Source: Xanthostigma xanthostigma (Eukaryota > Arthropoda > Insecta > Raphidioptera > Raphidiidae). Taken from it: a DNA stretch of 64,000 bases. Each line of letters starts with the position of its first letter. Within the stretch, counting starts at the first letter, position 1. The notes beneath the pieces are model-generated. The model was not told where the DNA came from. It saw only the letters and a program-made list of their open reading frames with translations, and searched no databases. The DNA is taken from the NCBI GenBank assembly GCA_963575645.1, contig OY754475.1:8990001-9054000 (forward strand), written 5' to 3'. Positions 43,331 to 54,734 of the stretch are shown here, piece after piece. Position numbers and translations under genes: made by a program.

Positions 43331-44459
43331 CTCGCACAATGGTTTATTATAAATCAATGTTTTTTTAATTTTTGACAGAATTTTTTCAAATCATACATAA
43401 GGCTGTTTATATTTTAAAACCATGGATACGAATTTAAAAAAAAAATCGTGTCTTTAATAATAATTATAATCAAAGGAAGAAAAAAAATTTAAGGGTGGAC
43501 TACCCCTAACATTTAGGGGGATGAAAAATAGATGTTGGCCGATTCTCATAGATACCGGATAAGCACAAAAAATTTCATCAAAATCCGTCAAGCCGTTTCG
43601 GAGGAGTTTGGCAACGAAAACTGTGACACGAGAATTTTATATATATATTATATATATTATATATTATATATATTATACATTATATAGTTATAAAGGCAAT
43701 TCAAACATGATATAATAATTACATTCGACAAATATTCAAAATTATTAATGTCATTTCGATAGAAATAAAATTAATCATCATATATTTTCATTAATAAAAT
43801 TACGTTGTTATAACATCGTAATTTTATTAATGAAAATTAGTTTAAAGGTCGACTCCTAGATGTCATCACTACGAAAAGGTATATGAAAAAGGTTTCTGTC
43901 GAAATTCTATTTTAAACGGTTTTTGTAGAGACGAAGTTCTGCGCCGCACCGTTTCCAAATTTCTAATTTACTTAAATGGTTCAATTCGGCATGAGTGCAA
44001 TTACAGGTCAGACATCAACATGTCGTACCACTTAGGCCACACCTGTGTCTCTTTTAAACCTACAACTTTTGCATAATAGCTTTTTCTGTTACTTCGTATT
44101 TTTAAACTTAAAAAGTCTTTTATGTAATATTATATTTCAATGAAAAATTAATGGTAAAATACAAAGTTTTGTTTTATGATGAAAATAAATTAAATTATTA
44201 TTTTTACGTACTGTTTCTCAATATTTACTTTCAAATAAAATTAATTAGATATTTTTTAAAACATTGAATTTTATAGCTAATAAAAAAGTCGCTGTTCCGT
44301 AACTTAATAATTGTTATTATATGGCCATATGTTGTTTTTTAATTTCAAAACAAAACATAGCAACCCAAGCGTGCTTTTAATCTAAAAATGAGTCTATAAA
44401 CGAGTTTTTTTTTATTAAATCATTGAAATAAGCACGGTCTAACTTAAAAAAATGTTTTT
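43331..44459. other. Spacer with an old non-LTR tail
   Basis: 43,545-43,660 (ATAGATACCGGATAAGCAC, AAAATCCGTCAAGCCGTTTC, GACACGAGAATTTTATATAT) resembles RTE/CR1-type tails. The remainder is unassigned and AT-rich. Confidence 0.4.
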
Positions 44460-44885
44460 TTTGACGTGATAACGTCTTATAAATTTATGAAACACCGGCT
44501 GCACGCACGAAAAAGAGTAACGTTCCGCAAGCAAGAGCGCGATATAAGCGAGAGTCTCTCTCTTCTCGCGTGACGTCAGAGAGTAGTGTGCGTTCAACAT
44601 TTTTTCCGGCTGTTCCAGCGAAAGCTACATCTGACAGATGGCCAGATAAATTATACGGTTTGTTAACAAATATATAATATATATACATTCTTTTAAATGT
44701 CTTTTATAATTGCTTAAAAATATGTATTTTGCTTTGGTTGATCAAATTATTAGTCGGTAAAAATATAGTTTGACAGCTACTAAAATTTAGGTTATGTATT
44801 AGATATTAAATATGATATTCGAGCGGAATTCGTTATCACGTAAAACTATCGTCCGTAAACCGACTACAGACAACCATTTTTTTTT
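44460..44885. mobile_element. Element with inverted ACGTGATAACG motifs, copy 2
   Basis: Shares both ends with 30,212-30,772 (TTGACGTGATAACGTCTTAT; CGTTATCACGTAAAACTATC) but differs inside, with GAGAGTCTCTCTCTTCTCGC here, as expected for deletion derivatives of one parent. Confidence 0.55.
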
Positions 44886-45340
44886 TGTTTAGCACGAATT
44901 AAAACGGCTTCATAATAAAAATTTTTTTATGTTCGGTAATTAAATATTTTTTCCCTTCAAGAGGCACCACAGCCCACTACTACAGGGCAAATTATTACAT
45001 TATCTATCTCATTCTGGTCGTAAAGTTCTGTGTATAGAGTGGAGACAGCGTGAGCTGTGGACAAAATGAGCAATAAATCTATGCAAAGTTTATCAAAAAG
45101 CTTCGCGGTTTACAACAACAATAACAAGGCAGTTCAATCCCGATCTATTGTCCGCTAGCGGCGCTAGTAGTCTTCGCGGAAGTTAACGTCGAATAATACA
45201 TTCCTCCAAATAATAATAATACTCAATATGTTTTTGTCAGGGCAACAACATAAACACTATCTCTCCTTAACTGGGTAAAAAAATTTCGATAATTAAAGGT
45301 TTCGTTTCATAATTATTACAGTTATTTGAAAAATGTTCAT

Positions 45341-45654
45341 TTGATCCAAATCTTCTTGGTTTCAAGGCTTGTATTCCGTGGTTTATTGGTATTTCTACCT
45401 GACGTTTCGTCTACAACTGCGGTAGACATTATCAAAGGCGATGTGGTAGCGGGCGAAGTTTTTTTCTAGACTGCTCACAGGTAAGTGTGTCGACAAGTGC
45501 GGTACTTTCGTCTTTTATGGTCAGCGTGCTCGTGTTCTCTACTCGGTCGCAGTGTGCTCTTCTGTGATTGCTCGTTCCATTCAGTGGGTTGGTATTGCAC
45601 AGTGCTGGTGTCCAGGTTTTACTTAGATTCAAACCTTCATCTTCATGACAATGT
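45341..45654 (-). mobile_element. Second Penelope-like 3' fragment
   Basis: On the minus strand the region has TTTGATAATGTCTACCGCAG, TTGTAGACGAAACGTCAGGT and AGAAATACCAATAAACCACG, a signature I associate with Penelope-like 3' regions of arthropods. The minus frame before it (45,632-45,432) could be the degraded C-terminal tail, but no GIY-YIG motif is visible. Confidence 0.5.
45396..45436 (-). ncRNA. Hammerhead-like core, second Penelope type
   Basis: TTGATAA in place of CTGANGA (two changes), a perfect 6-bp stem II GTCTAC/GTAGAC around CGCAGTT, then GAAA and CGTC. Probably degenerate. Confidence 0.35.
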
Positions 45655-45882
45655 TATAAGAGCATGAAAAATTGCGGATGGTAGACGGTGCTGCCGTCAT
45701 GCACCCAGCGAATATAGGCAAGTATGGTTATATAGACTATAGAGTATATAATATCTACACGTATTATATACTCTATATAACCATAAAAATATATATCTCC
45801 GAAAATGATCAACGTATTAAAATGAAATAAACGCTACTGAGTTTGCGGTATAACGATTTCTAATTGGAAACAGTCAAATATA

Positions 45883-46455
45883 CAGTATGTAAACACGTAA
45901 GGTGCACATAGGGAAATCAACATTGGGAAAAAATGACTGGATCAGAGTGAGCCTTGAAATCTTGTTTTTCAATTTGACAGATAATATTCTTTTGCAAAAT
46001 GAATGTGTATACTACCGAAGAAAATATTCAAATGATTACAACATAATCTGACTTTTTTTATTAATGGGACATTAAATTCCCAAAAATACTTAAATATGGT
46101 GCGAGATCAAATATCTCCGCCTATTTGTGTTGAACCTAAAGACATTGGGTCACTGATTTACCAACGCGCATACGTCATACCAGTCAGACAATTTTTGAAT
46201 GAAATGTTTCCAAACAGATGGAGATGTTTTTTTGTTTTATTTTTGTACAAAAAAATTAAAATAATGATTTATGAGAGCTTTTTATTATTAAAAAAGCCAA
46301 GTAAAATAAAAATAAATCAAAATAAAATAGAAATCCTCAACATTACCACGATAATTCAATAGAAATAACAATTAATGCAGTCATGGCTAACTCTGATCCA
46401 AGTATTTTTTCCCAATGCTAATTTACCTATGTGCACCTTAAGTGTTTACATACTG
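45883..46455 (+). mobile_element. Tc1/mariner-like non-autonomous element, copy 2
   Basis: Same ends and body as 31,536-32,112 with small deletions. TA precedes it, and the right flank is TC, a mutated TA. It retains FFINGTLNSQKYLNMV and YVIPVRQFLNEMFPNRW around the same lost catalytic block. Confidence 0.85.
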
Positions 46456-46700
46456 TCTATGTTTTTATAGTCTCATTAAAGGCATTCCCTATTTCAAGCA
46501 CATAAAAAAATTAGTTCGTACAATAAACGCAACCAGGAACGGTGTTTATCTTTTATCTGAACAAAATCGAATCGAATAAAAAAAATTACATAATATAGAC
46601 TGTCAAATATACTACTCACGTTTCAACAAAACCTAATATTATACATTACACACCAAACATCCCATGCGCTTTCGTATACAGGGTGTCAGATTTATATTAT
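46456..46700. other. Unassigned spacer
   Basis: Nothing recognised. Confidence 0.3.
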
Positions 46701-46701
46701 A

Positions 46702-46766
46702 CTAGCGGTCCCGCCCGGTTTCACCCGGGTGTAAAAGAACGAATGGCATGAGTACGCACATTCATC
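46702..46766 (+). repeat. RTE-like repeat head, truncated
   Basis: ACTAGCGGTCCCGCCCGGTT..CACCCGGGTGTAAAAG, then cut by the Harbinger-like MITE. Confidence 0.65.
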
Positions 46767-46770
46767 TTAA

Positions 46771-47319
46771 GCGGCCCATAGACGCTCAATATTATTGTGC
46801 AATGTGGATAGCACAATATTTTGACGGCGGCCCCTAAACGGACAATATTATTGTACAATATTTTGGTTTGTGCAAAAAATTGTATGGAGGCGATATTGAA
46901 GGTTGTGCAATATATTGCTCAATTGCGAGCACAGACGGTACAGCCACATTGTGCAAACAGTCCCCACTAGAACTTCAGTCATCATTACTATAGTCTTTGG
47001 ACTTCACATCCCTTAGAGCCGGAAGACCACGATACACCTCGATAAATTCAACAATAAAATGTCTTTCGGCTTTCTTGTCACCCATGTTGAGGCGTAGTTG
47101 AGACGACTTGTTGAAACGACCGGTACTTGAGATCAACTGACGGGATATTGCGCAATCTTGACAACAGACGGCACAATATTTCCCCGTTTATGCAATATAT
47201 TTCCAAGATTTAGAAAATCACACAATATATTGCGCAACCTTTCAATCTCGTCTACACACTGTCAATTATATTGCACAAACCCAAATATTGCGCAATAATA
47301 TTAAGCGTCTATGGGCCGC
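46771..47319 (-). mobile_element. Harbinger-like MITE with MADF remnant (copy 2)
   Basis: Ends GCGGCCCATAGACGCTCAAT and its complement ATTAAGCGTCTATGGGCCGC, flanked by TTAA on both sides (46,767-46,770; 47,320-47,323). About 549 bp. Inverted relative to copy 1 at 1676. Confidence 0.85.
46975..47085 (-). pseudogene. Truncated MADF-domain frame, second copy
   Basis: Same 36-codon frame as 1897-2007, with H for Q at residue 9 and V for M at residue 27, and identical start and stop. Both differences change amino acids, so the frame shows no sign of selection for protein sequence from this comparison alone. The stop after KDYSNDD must have been present in the common ancestor of the copies. Confidence 0.6.
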
Positions 47320-47323
47320 TTAA

Positions 47324-47743
47324 CAAAAATAGAGACTAGCATACTGACGTCCACGGAAAGTAAACAATTGCGAGTGTCAAGAATGAAAATGTTCTTTTAA
47401 CAGAAAAGCGTTCGTCGAGTCAAACGCGCGAATTTTCAAACAGACTATACCCAACACGGAACGTGTGTATTCTCTCATAATAACATGATCTGCTATGCCG
47501 GGAATCGATATGATGGCCTGTTAGTTATAAGTGTCTGTCCCATACGAGACCGAGTCTTCACCTCCGTCCTCCGGCAGCCATCCTCCACCCACACAGCTGC
47601 CATCTCGCTCTATCACTATAGTTTGTTCTCGAACCGTTAGCTTTGTACCCTCTGACAAAACGTTTTCTCACGGCAGCTTTCAACTATCAACGCCGAGACA
47701 GCGGATCTAATGCCGAGGGATACCGATACTGCCCGAACGCGAG
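47324..47743. other. Unassigned spacer
   Basis: Moderate GC content. No frame with family resemblance. Confidence 0.35.
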
Positions 47744-47751
47744 TGTGTATA

Positions 47752-48349
47752 CTAGTGATGAGCGAGTCGTTCATAATGAACGACTCTTTTCTCGAAGCAT
47801 GACCGAGTCGCTCTTTTTTTGTGAATGACTCACTCCGAGCGCCATTGCTCTGTGCTGAGCTGTACTGTTGCATTCGCACATTTACAGAGCGCACACAGCA
47901 CAGGGCACACTAGTGAACTTTGCACGCACGGAGTTATCTTTGCTGAGTCATTTAATGTTGAATGACACACTGTAAGTGCAATAGTACTAAGCTTACAGTG
48001 ACTTAAAGCATTCACATTGACGTCGTTGACAAAGATATAATATTGTAACAATAAACATTATTATTGTTAAGCTTTTATTATACTTTATAGTTTATCCGAA
48101 ATGCGAATAATATAAGATCAGAATAATATTAAAATCAGCTCAGAGCTGAGTGTGTGTATTGTGCTGTGCAATGCTACGTGACTCCTGAGCATGCATGATG
48201 ACAGTTCACACCTCTGCAGTCTGCACTTTTGTGTAGTGCGTACTGTCTAGTGTCGCTCCTTTGAACGACTCCCTCTGAGCGACTCTTTTTAGTGAGCGGA
48301 GCGCACGGAGCTAGCTCCCTAATAAAGAGTCATGTGGACACATTACTAG
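47752..48349. mobile_element. hAT-type MITE (598 bp)
   Basis: Ends CTAGTGATG and CTAGTAATG (read inward), 8-bp flanks TGTGTATA / TTTGTATA. Terminal regions are dense in GAGTCGTTC / GAACGACTC palindromic motifs. The truncated relative is at 787-1248 and another terminus is at 11,095. Confidence 0.82.
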
Positions 48350-49131
48350 TTTGTATACTGGGAACGCTCGCCCGATCTCGTCTCGTCAGCGCTCCGTATA
48401 AAGTCGGTTTTTCAACCGCGAGTCAAAGGAACCGAGCTGAAGCCTCTAAGAAACTCTAAGAAATTCAGTTTAAATTGGTTACAACTGCTACAAGCTACAA
48501 TTAATAATATAAATGATTTTGATATAAAAAGGTAATTTTAATCATCTCTAGAAGTCGCCACGTCCATCGCGCTTTCGCTCATTCGTAACAGTTCGTTCAA
48601 TTTCGGCGCTTGTTAGAAACCTTCGGCCTAAGCTTCGGTTGGACACTAATTATCTTTCGCAGTGTGAGAGATCGAGTCCGATGTTACGACGGACACGGTA
48701 CAGGAACAATGGCCACGGAAACATTGGACCGTTCTGTTCTCTTCTACAAACCGTCTATATAAGAAAGCAAATATAGAAGAAGCACGAAAAGGCAAGCCGG
48801 CGAAGTGAGCGAGGGGTGGAGAGGCGAGGGACGATGTCGGGTCATCCCCCCATATGTAGTCGGATCGTGACTTGTTCACTAGATGGTCGCATAAGGGCAT
48901 CGACTGTGATGTAATCTGTAATATCATCTCACATAGTCGACGATACAGTTTGATCTCACCGACTTTACATCCAGAAAAAACTGTCAAATTAACATTAATA
49001 AATAAAACTGTCTGTCTGCAATTTCAGTTCCTTGCGGCTTATTGAGGGTAATTGAAGTAAAACTTTTTTAAGCGCGTTTTGTGAATTTTGCGAGGGGACT
49101 ACTCCGTGTATTTCCGTCATATAGTTTCTAG
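48350..49131. other. Spacer, possible promoter region
   Basis: A TATAAAG at 48,397 and a GTAATTTT donor-like site at 48,532 might mark a leader exon, but nothing downstream supports a gene. A 113-codon minus frame (48,987-48,646) shows no family. Confidence 0.3.
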
Positions 49132-50000
49132 TAATAATAATAATAATAATGCATTTAACGTCCGTTTCTCGACTTTATGTCATATAACAGACGCAATTCG
49201 CACCATTACTATTTTCCATCTATTAAACTTTTAAACTTCCACTGTATTGAATAGAATAGAATAGAATATATATTTATTCAATTGGCCTTACAGCATAGAA
49301 TATGTCAATTACATGTAAAATTTAAATTAAGAATAAAAAAACAAAACAAAACAATTAAAATACAGTATTTAAAAATAATTAATCATTTAGATATTCTTGG
49401 GTCGTGTAGTATGCTTTTTGTATTAATATTTGTTTAAATTTTTTTTTCAAAAGTTTTTATTGGTAATCTTTTAATACTATCTGGTATTTTATTATATATC
49501 TTTATTACTTGAAAAGTCACGCTTCGCTGTATAAGACTCAGTTTAGTTTGTATATTTGTCATTTGTCTTTTTCCTCTGGTATTGTGTGGATGGCTACCTT
49601 CAAGTTGTTCAAAATCTTTATAGTTTTTTTACATATACGGCACATTCTAATATATACATTGACGGCAAGGTAAGTATCTTATTTTCTTTAAATATATTTT
49701 TGCAGGTGTCTCTTTGTTTAATAGCAATGGGTAGGAAATTACGATAAGATTGAGCATAGGAGACTGACAGGTAATCGGCCATGGTCTTGAATAAGGAACC
49801 ATCTCGATATTAATCCGAAATTATTGAGGGAAACCATGGAAAACTTCACCAAGATGGCCGGTACAGGAATTACCGTTTCTCGGCGAGAGGCAGCAGGAGA
49901 AAGTCCCAGCCACATCTGCCCCCGCTGGGGTTCGAATCCGGCACCTCCCGAATGCGAGTCTAGTGCTCTCACCACTACGCCACTCTGCTCGGTATAGTTT
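49132..50000 (-). mobile_element. tRNA-derived SINE, copy S6, split
   Basis: Tail (ATA)n plus GTTTAACGTCCGTTTCTCGA at 49,150; the body resumes at 49,719 (TTAATAGCAATGGGTAGGAA) and ends with the full tRNA head at 49,930-49,995. On the minus strand the A-box is TGGCGTAGTGGTGAGAGC and the B-box GGATTCGAACCCC. The two parts are separated by another insertion. Confidence 0.85.
49244..49718 (-). mobile_element. LINE 3' fragment inserted in SINE S6
   Basis: Starts ATTGAATAGAATAGAATAGA..ATATATATTTATTCAATTG on the plus strand. The (TAGAA)n/AATAAA side and the similar GATAGATAGATAAAAATTTA..TTCATTGAATACC block at 51,290 point to a LINE 3' end. A short frame near 49,556-49,747 is not recognised. Confidence 0.55.
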
Positions 50001-51225
50001 GTATAAATATATGATGAGTCCTGTCACCAGATTTAGAGTCCAATGCACCGAACTTGCATACTGCTGAGGTGGTCAGATTGCTTCATCTATTGTTAAGGGG
50101 AATCGATACACGGTATTGATTACAGAATAAATTTTGTTACAACGAAATGTTGGCTTGAACCAACTGTGATTGACTCCGAACACAAAGCTTGTGAGTTTGT
50201 TAAGCTCACGCATTCTCCAGCTTATCTGTTAGTAAACTATTCTTTGTGAATATTACGTGATTTCAGGGCATTATGTAACGTGTGTATAGTAATTAGATCC
50301 AACATATTAGATTTCATTAATCTACTGCAATCCCTTGTTTACGGTAAGGACATCTATTATTGTAATTGGGCACTATTGTTACGATGACGTTTATAAATTG
50401 TCTCTGCTGTTATGTCATTAAGGGCGCGAGCACAATCTGGGGGGATATGAATAATAAATAATAATGAGTAATAAATGACATAATGATCTAAGTTATCAGT
50501 GACAAAAAAACACCAGAAACTATCTAAAATCTAAATCAATGCGATTTTGAGGTTATGTTTTTAATATCAAACTGTGGATGTGTTAGGTGCCATTTATTAC
50601 AAACTGGGTTGCGTCATGAGTGTTAACAAGGGTGTCTAATATGTGTGTTAAGTTGGTAAACATGTCATGTTAGAAAACTAGCTGAAAGTAAGTCTATATT
50701 ATCTGCGGCCTCAACACAAAGTAGCTTATGTTATATTTTTTGTATGAAATGAAAATAAAAATACGATTTTGCGCAATGAATCAAAACAATAAAAAGAGAA
50801 AAACTAGAGCACTGTTCACTATAAAAACCTAGGGCACAAAAAAGTTAAAGCCGGTGCTGGTCGTATCTTTTTATTGCATTGAGTTAGAAGGTTGATTTTT
50901 TTACAGGACCATGGAATAGTAGATTTTAGTATTTGGTATTAATTTTAACTTGTAGCCGTTCATGAGAAAAAGGATTTTGAGGGACAAACCAACGAACGAA
51001 TAACAAAGTGATCCTCTATAAGGGTACTATTTTTTTCATTCTGAGGTACAGATTAGGGAACCTTACAAAGCACTTAAAGTTCGACATAAACTAGTTGGCT
51101 TCACGCCCACATACTATACTTGCAGCATCGACTATGTTAGCAGTAGCTACAAAATATGATGAAGTTCTACTTCTAGTATAGTATCTACAATATACGTTAA
51201 TTGGTTTTAATGGTAACTTATATTT
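50001..51225. other. Unassigned spacer
   Basis: No gene, repeat class or RNA recognised. It is one of the longest such stretches. Confidence 0.4.
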
Positions 51226-51395
51226 TCACCCGGGTGCAAAAGAACGAATGGTTGGGGGTACATGAGTACGCACGTTCATCTTAGTTTATCAAGATAGATA
51301 GATAGATAAAAATTTATTCATTGAATACCAAAATATTGGCGTAGAATAAGTCAAATGTTGAAGTCAGTTAAAAACGACTAGGCCGATTTAAAAAA
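51226..51395 (+). repeat. RTE-like head fragment plus LINE tail
   Basis: CACCCGGGTGCAAAAGAACG..TCATCTTAGTTTATC joined to (GATA)n and AAAAATTTATTCATTGAATA, a LINE-type 3' end in minus orientation. Confidence 0.55.
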
Positions 51396-51399
51396 AAAT

Positions 51400-51700
51400 G
51401 TGCAACGAGAACGCATTACGGAAGTGAAACTTTTAGTTGCAAAGCATACGATTGCATTTGGACAAGTGGAAAAGATGTGTTAACGATTGCTTTTGGACAA
51501 GTAAAAAAAATGTGTTACGAGATAGTTTCACGTTCAGATTAACTTGTACAGACGAAATATCTGAACGTGAAACTATCTCGTAACACATTTTTTTCACTTG
51601 TCCAAAAGCAATCGTTAACACATCTTTTCCACTTGTCCAAATGCAATCGTATGATTTGCAACTAGAAGTTTCACTTCTGTAATGCGTTCTCGTAACACAT
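51400..51700. repeat. Long palindrome P3
   Basis: Arms of about 140 bp with a spacer of about 18 bp; for example TCTGAACGTGAAACTATCTC opposes GAGATAGTTTCACGTTCAGA, and CATTTGGACAAGTGGAAAAG opposes CTTTTCCACTTGTCCAAATG. Each arm also has an internal near-repeat (TTTGGACAAGT twice). It lacks the GAACTAAAAAGT block of P1, P2 and P4. Confidence 0.9.
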
Positions 51701-51837
51701 TTTTTTAATTTTTTCGCAGGTTTACTGCAAATATTGTTTTTTTTAGCTCAAGTATTATTCTGATATTAGTCGAAAATTTCATATATATATAATAGGTAGG
51801 CATACATAAAAATAATAAAAAAAAACAAAATTTGCGC

Positions 51838-51907
51838 GCACCTGAAGGTAATCGAACTCAGGCCGGCCGCGTGGTATGCCAGCATCCTACCACTGTTGTA
51901 CCAATGC
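51838..51907 (-). tRNA. tRNA-Gly-like pseudogene
   Basis: Minus strand: acceptor GCATTGG, A-box-like ACAACAGTGGTAGGATGC, anticodon loop region ATACCAC (ACC), B-box GAGTTCGATTACC, acceptor 3' CAGGTGC. The acceptor still pairs at six of seven positions, but the T arm has extra bases and the A-box is altered. It resembles tRNA-Gly(GCC) genes. Palindrome P3 lies on its 3' side, about 138 bp away. Confidence 0.65.
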
Positions 51908-51914
51908 TTACTAA

Positions 51915-52904
51915 TAATTAATCATTGTTTATATAGGGTTACTATAATAGTACAACTTCAAACAAATTCTGTTATACATTTCGTTACATAGGGAAACGAG
52001 TTTACCCCCGTTTTTAAAGAAGTATTCACTTCAAAAAATGTAAATGTTCTGAACAAAACGGTGTCGATTTTTTTCAAATCTGACAATCCTTTGAAAAGTT
52101 ATGGAAGAACAAAATAGACGTTACGAACCGACAAGTTGACAACCTCTCGGTTAAAAATAGATTCATAACGAACTCGTCGTCGAACCTCTCAAGTCGCGAG
52201 CTTACTGTAGGTACAACATACGTAAGGTCTGAGGCGTCACGGTTTTATAGTGAGCGTAGTCGGTTCTGGCACTAGCAACAACCAGATGTTGAACAAGTGG
52301 GAAATAAATTGCTCTACTCAAATGTAATTAGATCTCGTGAAAATTGGTTGGGAAAGACACGATGGGAAATTCCTATCCCTAAAGGATTAACTGTTGGCCA
52401 TTTTCCTTCTCCGCACATTACGTCCGAGTTATGATTATGCTATGCTGTCGCCTATATACTGTAGCGGAACTATGATCGACCCGATGCTTACACCTTCGAA
52501 TGGTGGAAGAGACGGGTCGCGACTTTAGCGTCTCGATTCAATTCGGACAGTACAGCGTCGAGTTTGACCGACACACGTCTTCTTTAAACGAGAAAAGTCT
52601 ATAAAAACTAATGTCGCACCGCGCCGGTCATTTCGCGTTGAGCGGAAATGAAACGACCTTGTTTCAATATATATATATATACAGCTTCGAGTCTTCCGAT
52701 GTGATATTAAACTATATAAAACAAGCATTAGTGCAAGTATTAGTGTAATATAGTGCAGTATTAATGTACAACTCTACATCGTTGCTTCTCAAACTTTTTT
52801 TATCTCGACTCTAAATGCTTCTTAATTCCGCCATTCACGATCAAACGTCGCAGAACAACAGATTCAAACGTCGTTCGACTACAGACGAACATGTCAATCT
52901 GGAC
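51915..52904. other. Spacer with one hAT-like end
   Basis: GTTGCTTCTCAAACTTTTTTT at 52,783 resembles a hAT terminus without a partner. An AT microsatellite lies at 52,668-52,680. No gene. Confidence 0.35.
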
Positions 52905-54037
52905 CAAACTGGTTGGTTGGATCGCTTATTTGATCGTGAATTGTGATTTTCGATTCGTATCGCATGATTTTGATAGCGCAAAACGAAAACACAAAAAAAA
53001 AGGAAATTGCATCAATAGTCGGTGCATTTAAAAATGGTTTAGTCAGTTTGCAACAGCACTGGACTGATTGGTTGGATCGTTTATTTGATCGTGAATTGTG
53101 ACTTTCGATTAGAATCGCGTGATTTTGATACTGCAAAACAAACAAAAAACAATCTAAATCAATCGGCGGTGCATTTAAAAATGGCTGTCAGTCTGCAACA
53201 GCACTGAATTGGTTGGCTGGCTCGTTTATTTGATCGTGAATTAACACTTCCGATTAGTATCGCGTGATTTTGATACTGCAAAACAAAAAAAAAAACAATC
53301 TAAATCAATCGGCAGTGCATTTAAAAATGGTTGTCACTCTGCAACAGCACCGAACAGGTTGGTTGAATCGTTTATTTGATCGTGAATTGTAACTTTCGGT
53401 TCGTATCGCGAGATTTTGATAGCGCAAAACGAAAACACAAAAAAAGCGAGTGTGCTGTAGACCACACGACTGAAGTAAAACTTCTTCCTGCTATAATTAT
53501 TTTAAATATATTTATTAAGAATAATGCGTAAATACCTCAAATTTGCTCATGTTAAATTCATAAACGAACAATAATATGCATTCCGTTCGTCTCAAAGTTT
53601 ATCGAACACAATATAACATCACTCTGTTGCACATATCTACAAAATATAATTTTTGATTAATTAATAGGCAAAATATGTATACATTTAAAAGGATTTATTA
53701 ACTAACCTACATTATTTCCCGTTACAAAATGCAGCAAAATTTGATAAAATGTATTTTTGATACAAAAAAACAGTTGTATTCATTTTAAACGTCAAATAGT
53801 TGCTTAATGCTCCATCTTTGTCGCACTCACTAACTTATATCTCCCTCTCAACTCCGATGATGCGCTTCCGTAAACGATTTCTTCAGGCATCGCGATATGA
53901 TGTACTTCCGTAAACGATTTCGTCAGGCATTTACCAGCTTACTCCCCAAGTCAAGCGTGCCTAAAGAAGTTTTACTTCAAAAAAACAATTTGAGCCAATA
54001 GTCGGTGCATTTAAAAATGTTTGTCAGTTTGCAAAAC
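52905..54037. repeat. Tandem array, 146-147 bp unit, with MITE insertion
   Basis: Units with GGTTGGATCGTTTATTTGAT, TCGCGTGATTTTGATACTGC and CGGTGCATTTAAAAATGG. The last motif occurs at 53,021, 53,168, 53,314 and, after the insertion, at 54,004. 54,004 minus 53,314 equals one period plus about 544 bp, the size of the inserted MITE. Confidence 0.85.
53443..53986 (+). mobile_element. MITE in tandem array, copy 1
   Basis: From GCGAGTGTGCTGTAGACCAC..GAAGTAAAACTTCTTCC to AAGCGTGCCTAAAGAAGTTT..TACTTC. The terminal GAAGTAAAACTTCTT motif is inverted at the two ends. The inverted second copy is at 57,817-58,385. No protein. Confidence 0.65.
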
Positions 54038-54374
54038 ACATTTATTTAAATGCCTTAATTTCTCTTTTGGAAACGATGTACACGGAACTACATTAATGCT
54101 TGACCAATTTTTTTTTTAACTTCTTGCGACCTTCTTTCCGGTATTAACGACCCATAGTTTGGAAACCGTTTGTCCTTTCAGACACTATAGACGCACACTT
54201 TATTTGAAAGCGTGCCTTTGGAAAGTGTTCACTGTTTATAGTGCAAGGATTCCTGAAAGTATCTCTTACAAACGAATAAGCTTTACATTGGAATTCCCAA
54301 TTGCACAAGTCGGGGGTTTTTAAGCACTTCATACATGTGTTGTATTAGTTCAATCAACGAAGACCAAAAACTGC
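54038..54374. other. Unassigned spacer
   Basis: Nothing recognised. Confidence 0.35.
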
Positions 54375-54608
54375 CAAATAGGGGAAATAATTCGTGTAAA
54401 AGCGATTTTTGGCATAGTTGTAGGGGAGGGTGTCTGAAGCAACATACTCAAAGTACTGATGGATGGGGGTGGAGCTAAGGGGTGGGGGGTGGCGTTAAGG
54501 TCCCCTTTTAAAGTTTTTCTTATTTATCTCGTAAACGGTGGCTCAAAACAAAGCAATCTACATAAAATTCTCTACAAAAAAGGTTCTGTACACTTTTTCG
54601 CTGGGATT
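54375..54608 (+). repeat. Left terminal inverted repeat
   Basis: Pairs with 56,797-57,047. Contains G-rich GGATGGGGGTGGAGCTAAGG..GGGTGGGGGGTGGCG. Confidence 0.85.
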
Positions 54609-54734
54609 AATATTTAACGAGATATCAAAGAAGAAAAGTTAATTATGCTCAATTCTCGCGTTTTTACGTATTGGTTCAAACTGCTGGCGCACACGGCACG
54701 TTTCTGTAGCGTCGTCGGGTGCAAGGGACTGGCA

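Larger units (their letters stand above)
45000..45715 (-). repeat. Repeat R24/45, copy 2, split
   Basis: Reverse-complement relative of 24,130-25,110. The two matching parts (45,000-45,340; 45,655-45,715) are separated by a Penelope-like fragment, where copy 1 has an RTE-like insertion. Confidence 0.6.

Noticed and set aside
46767-47323. piggyBac origin from the TTAA flanks
   Set aside because: The enclosed MADF fragment and long subterminal inverted motifs fit PIF/Harbinger better; TTAA could be TTA plus a terminal A.
48646-48987. 113-codon minus frame
   Set aside because: No family resemblance, no start context or splice partner; chance frame in moderately GC-rich DNA.
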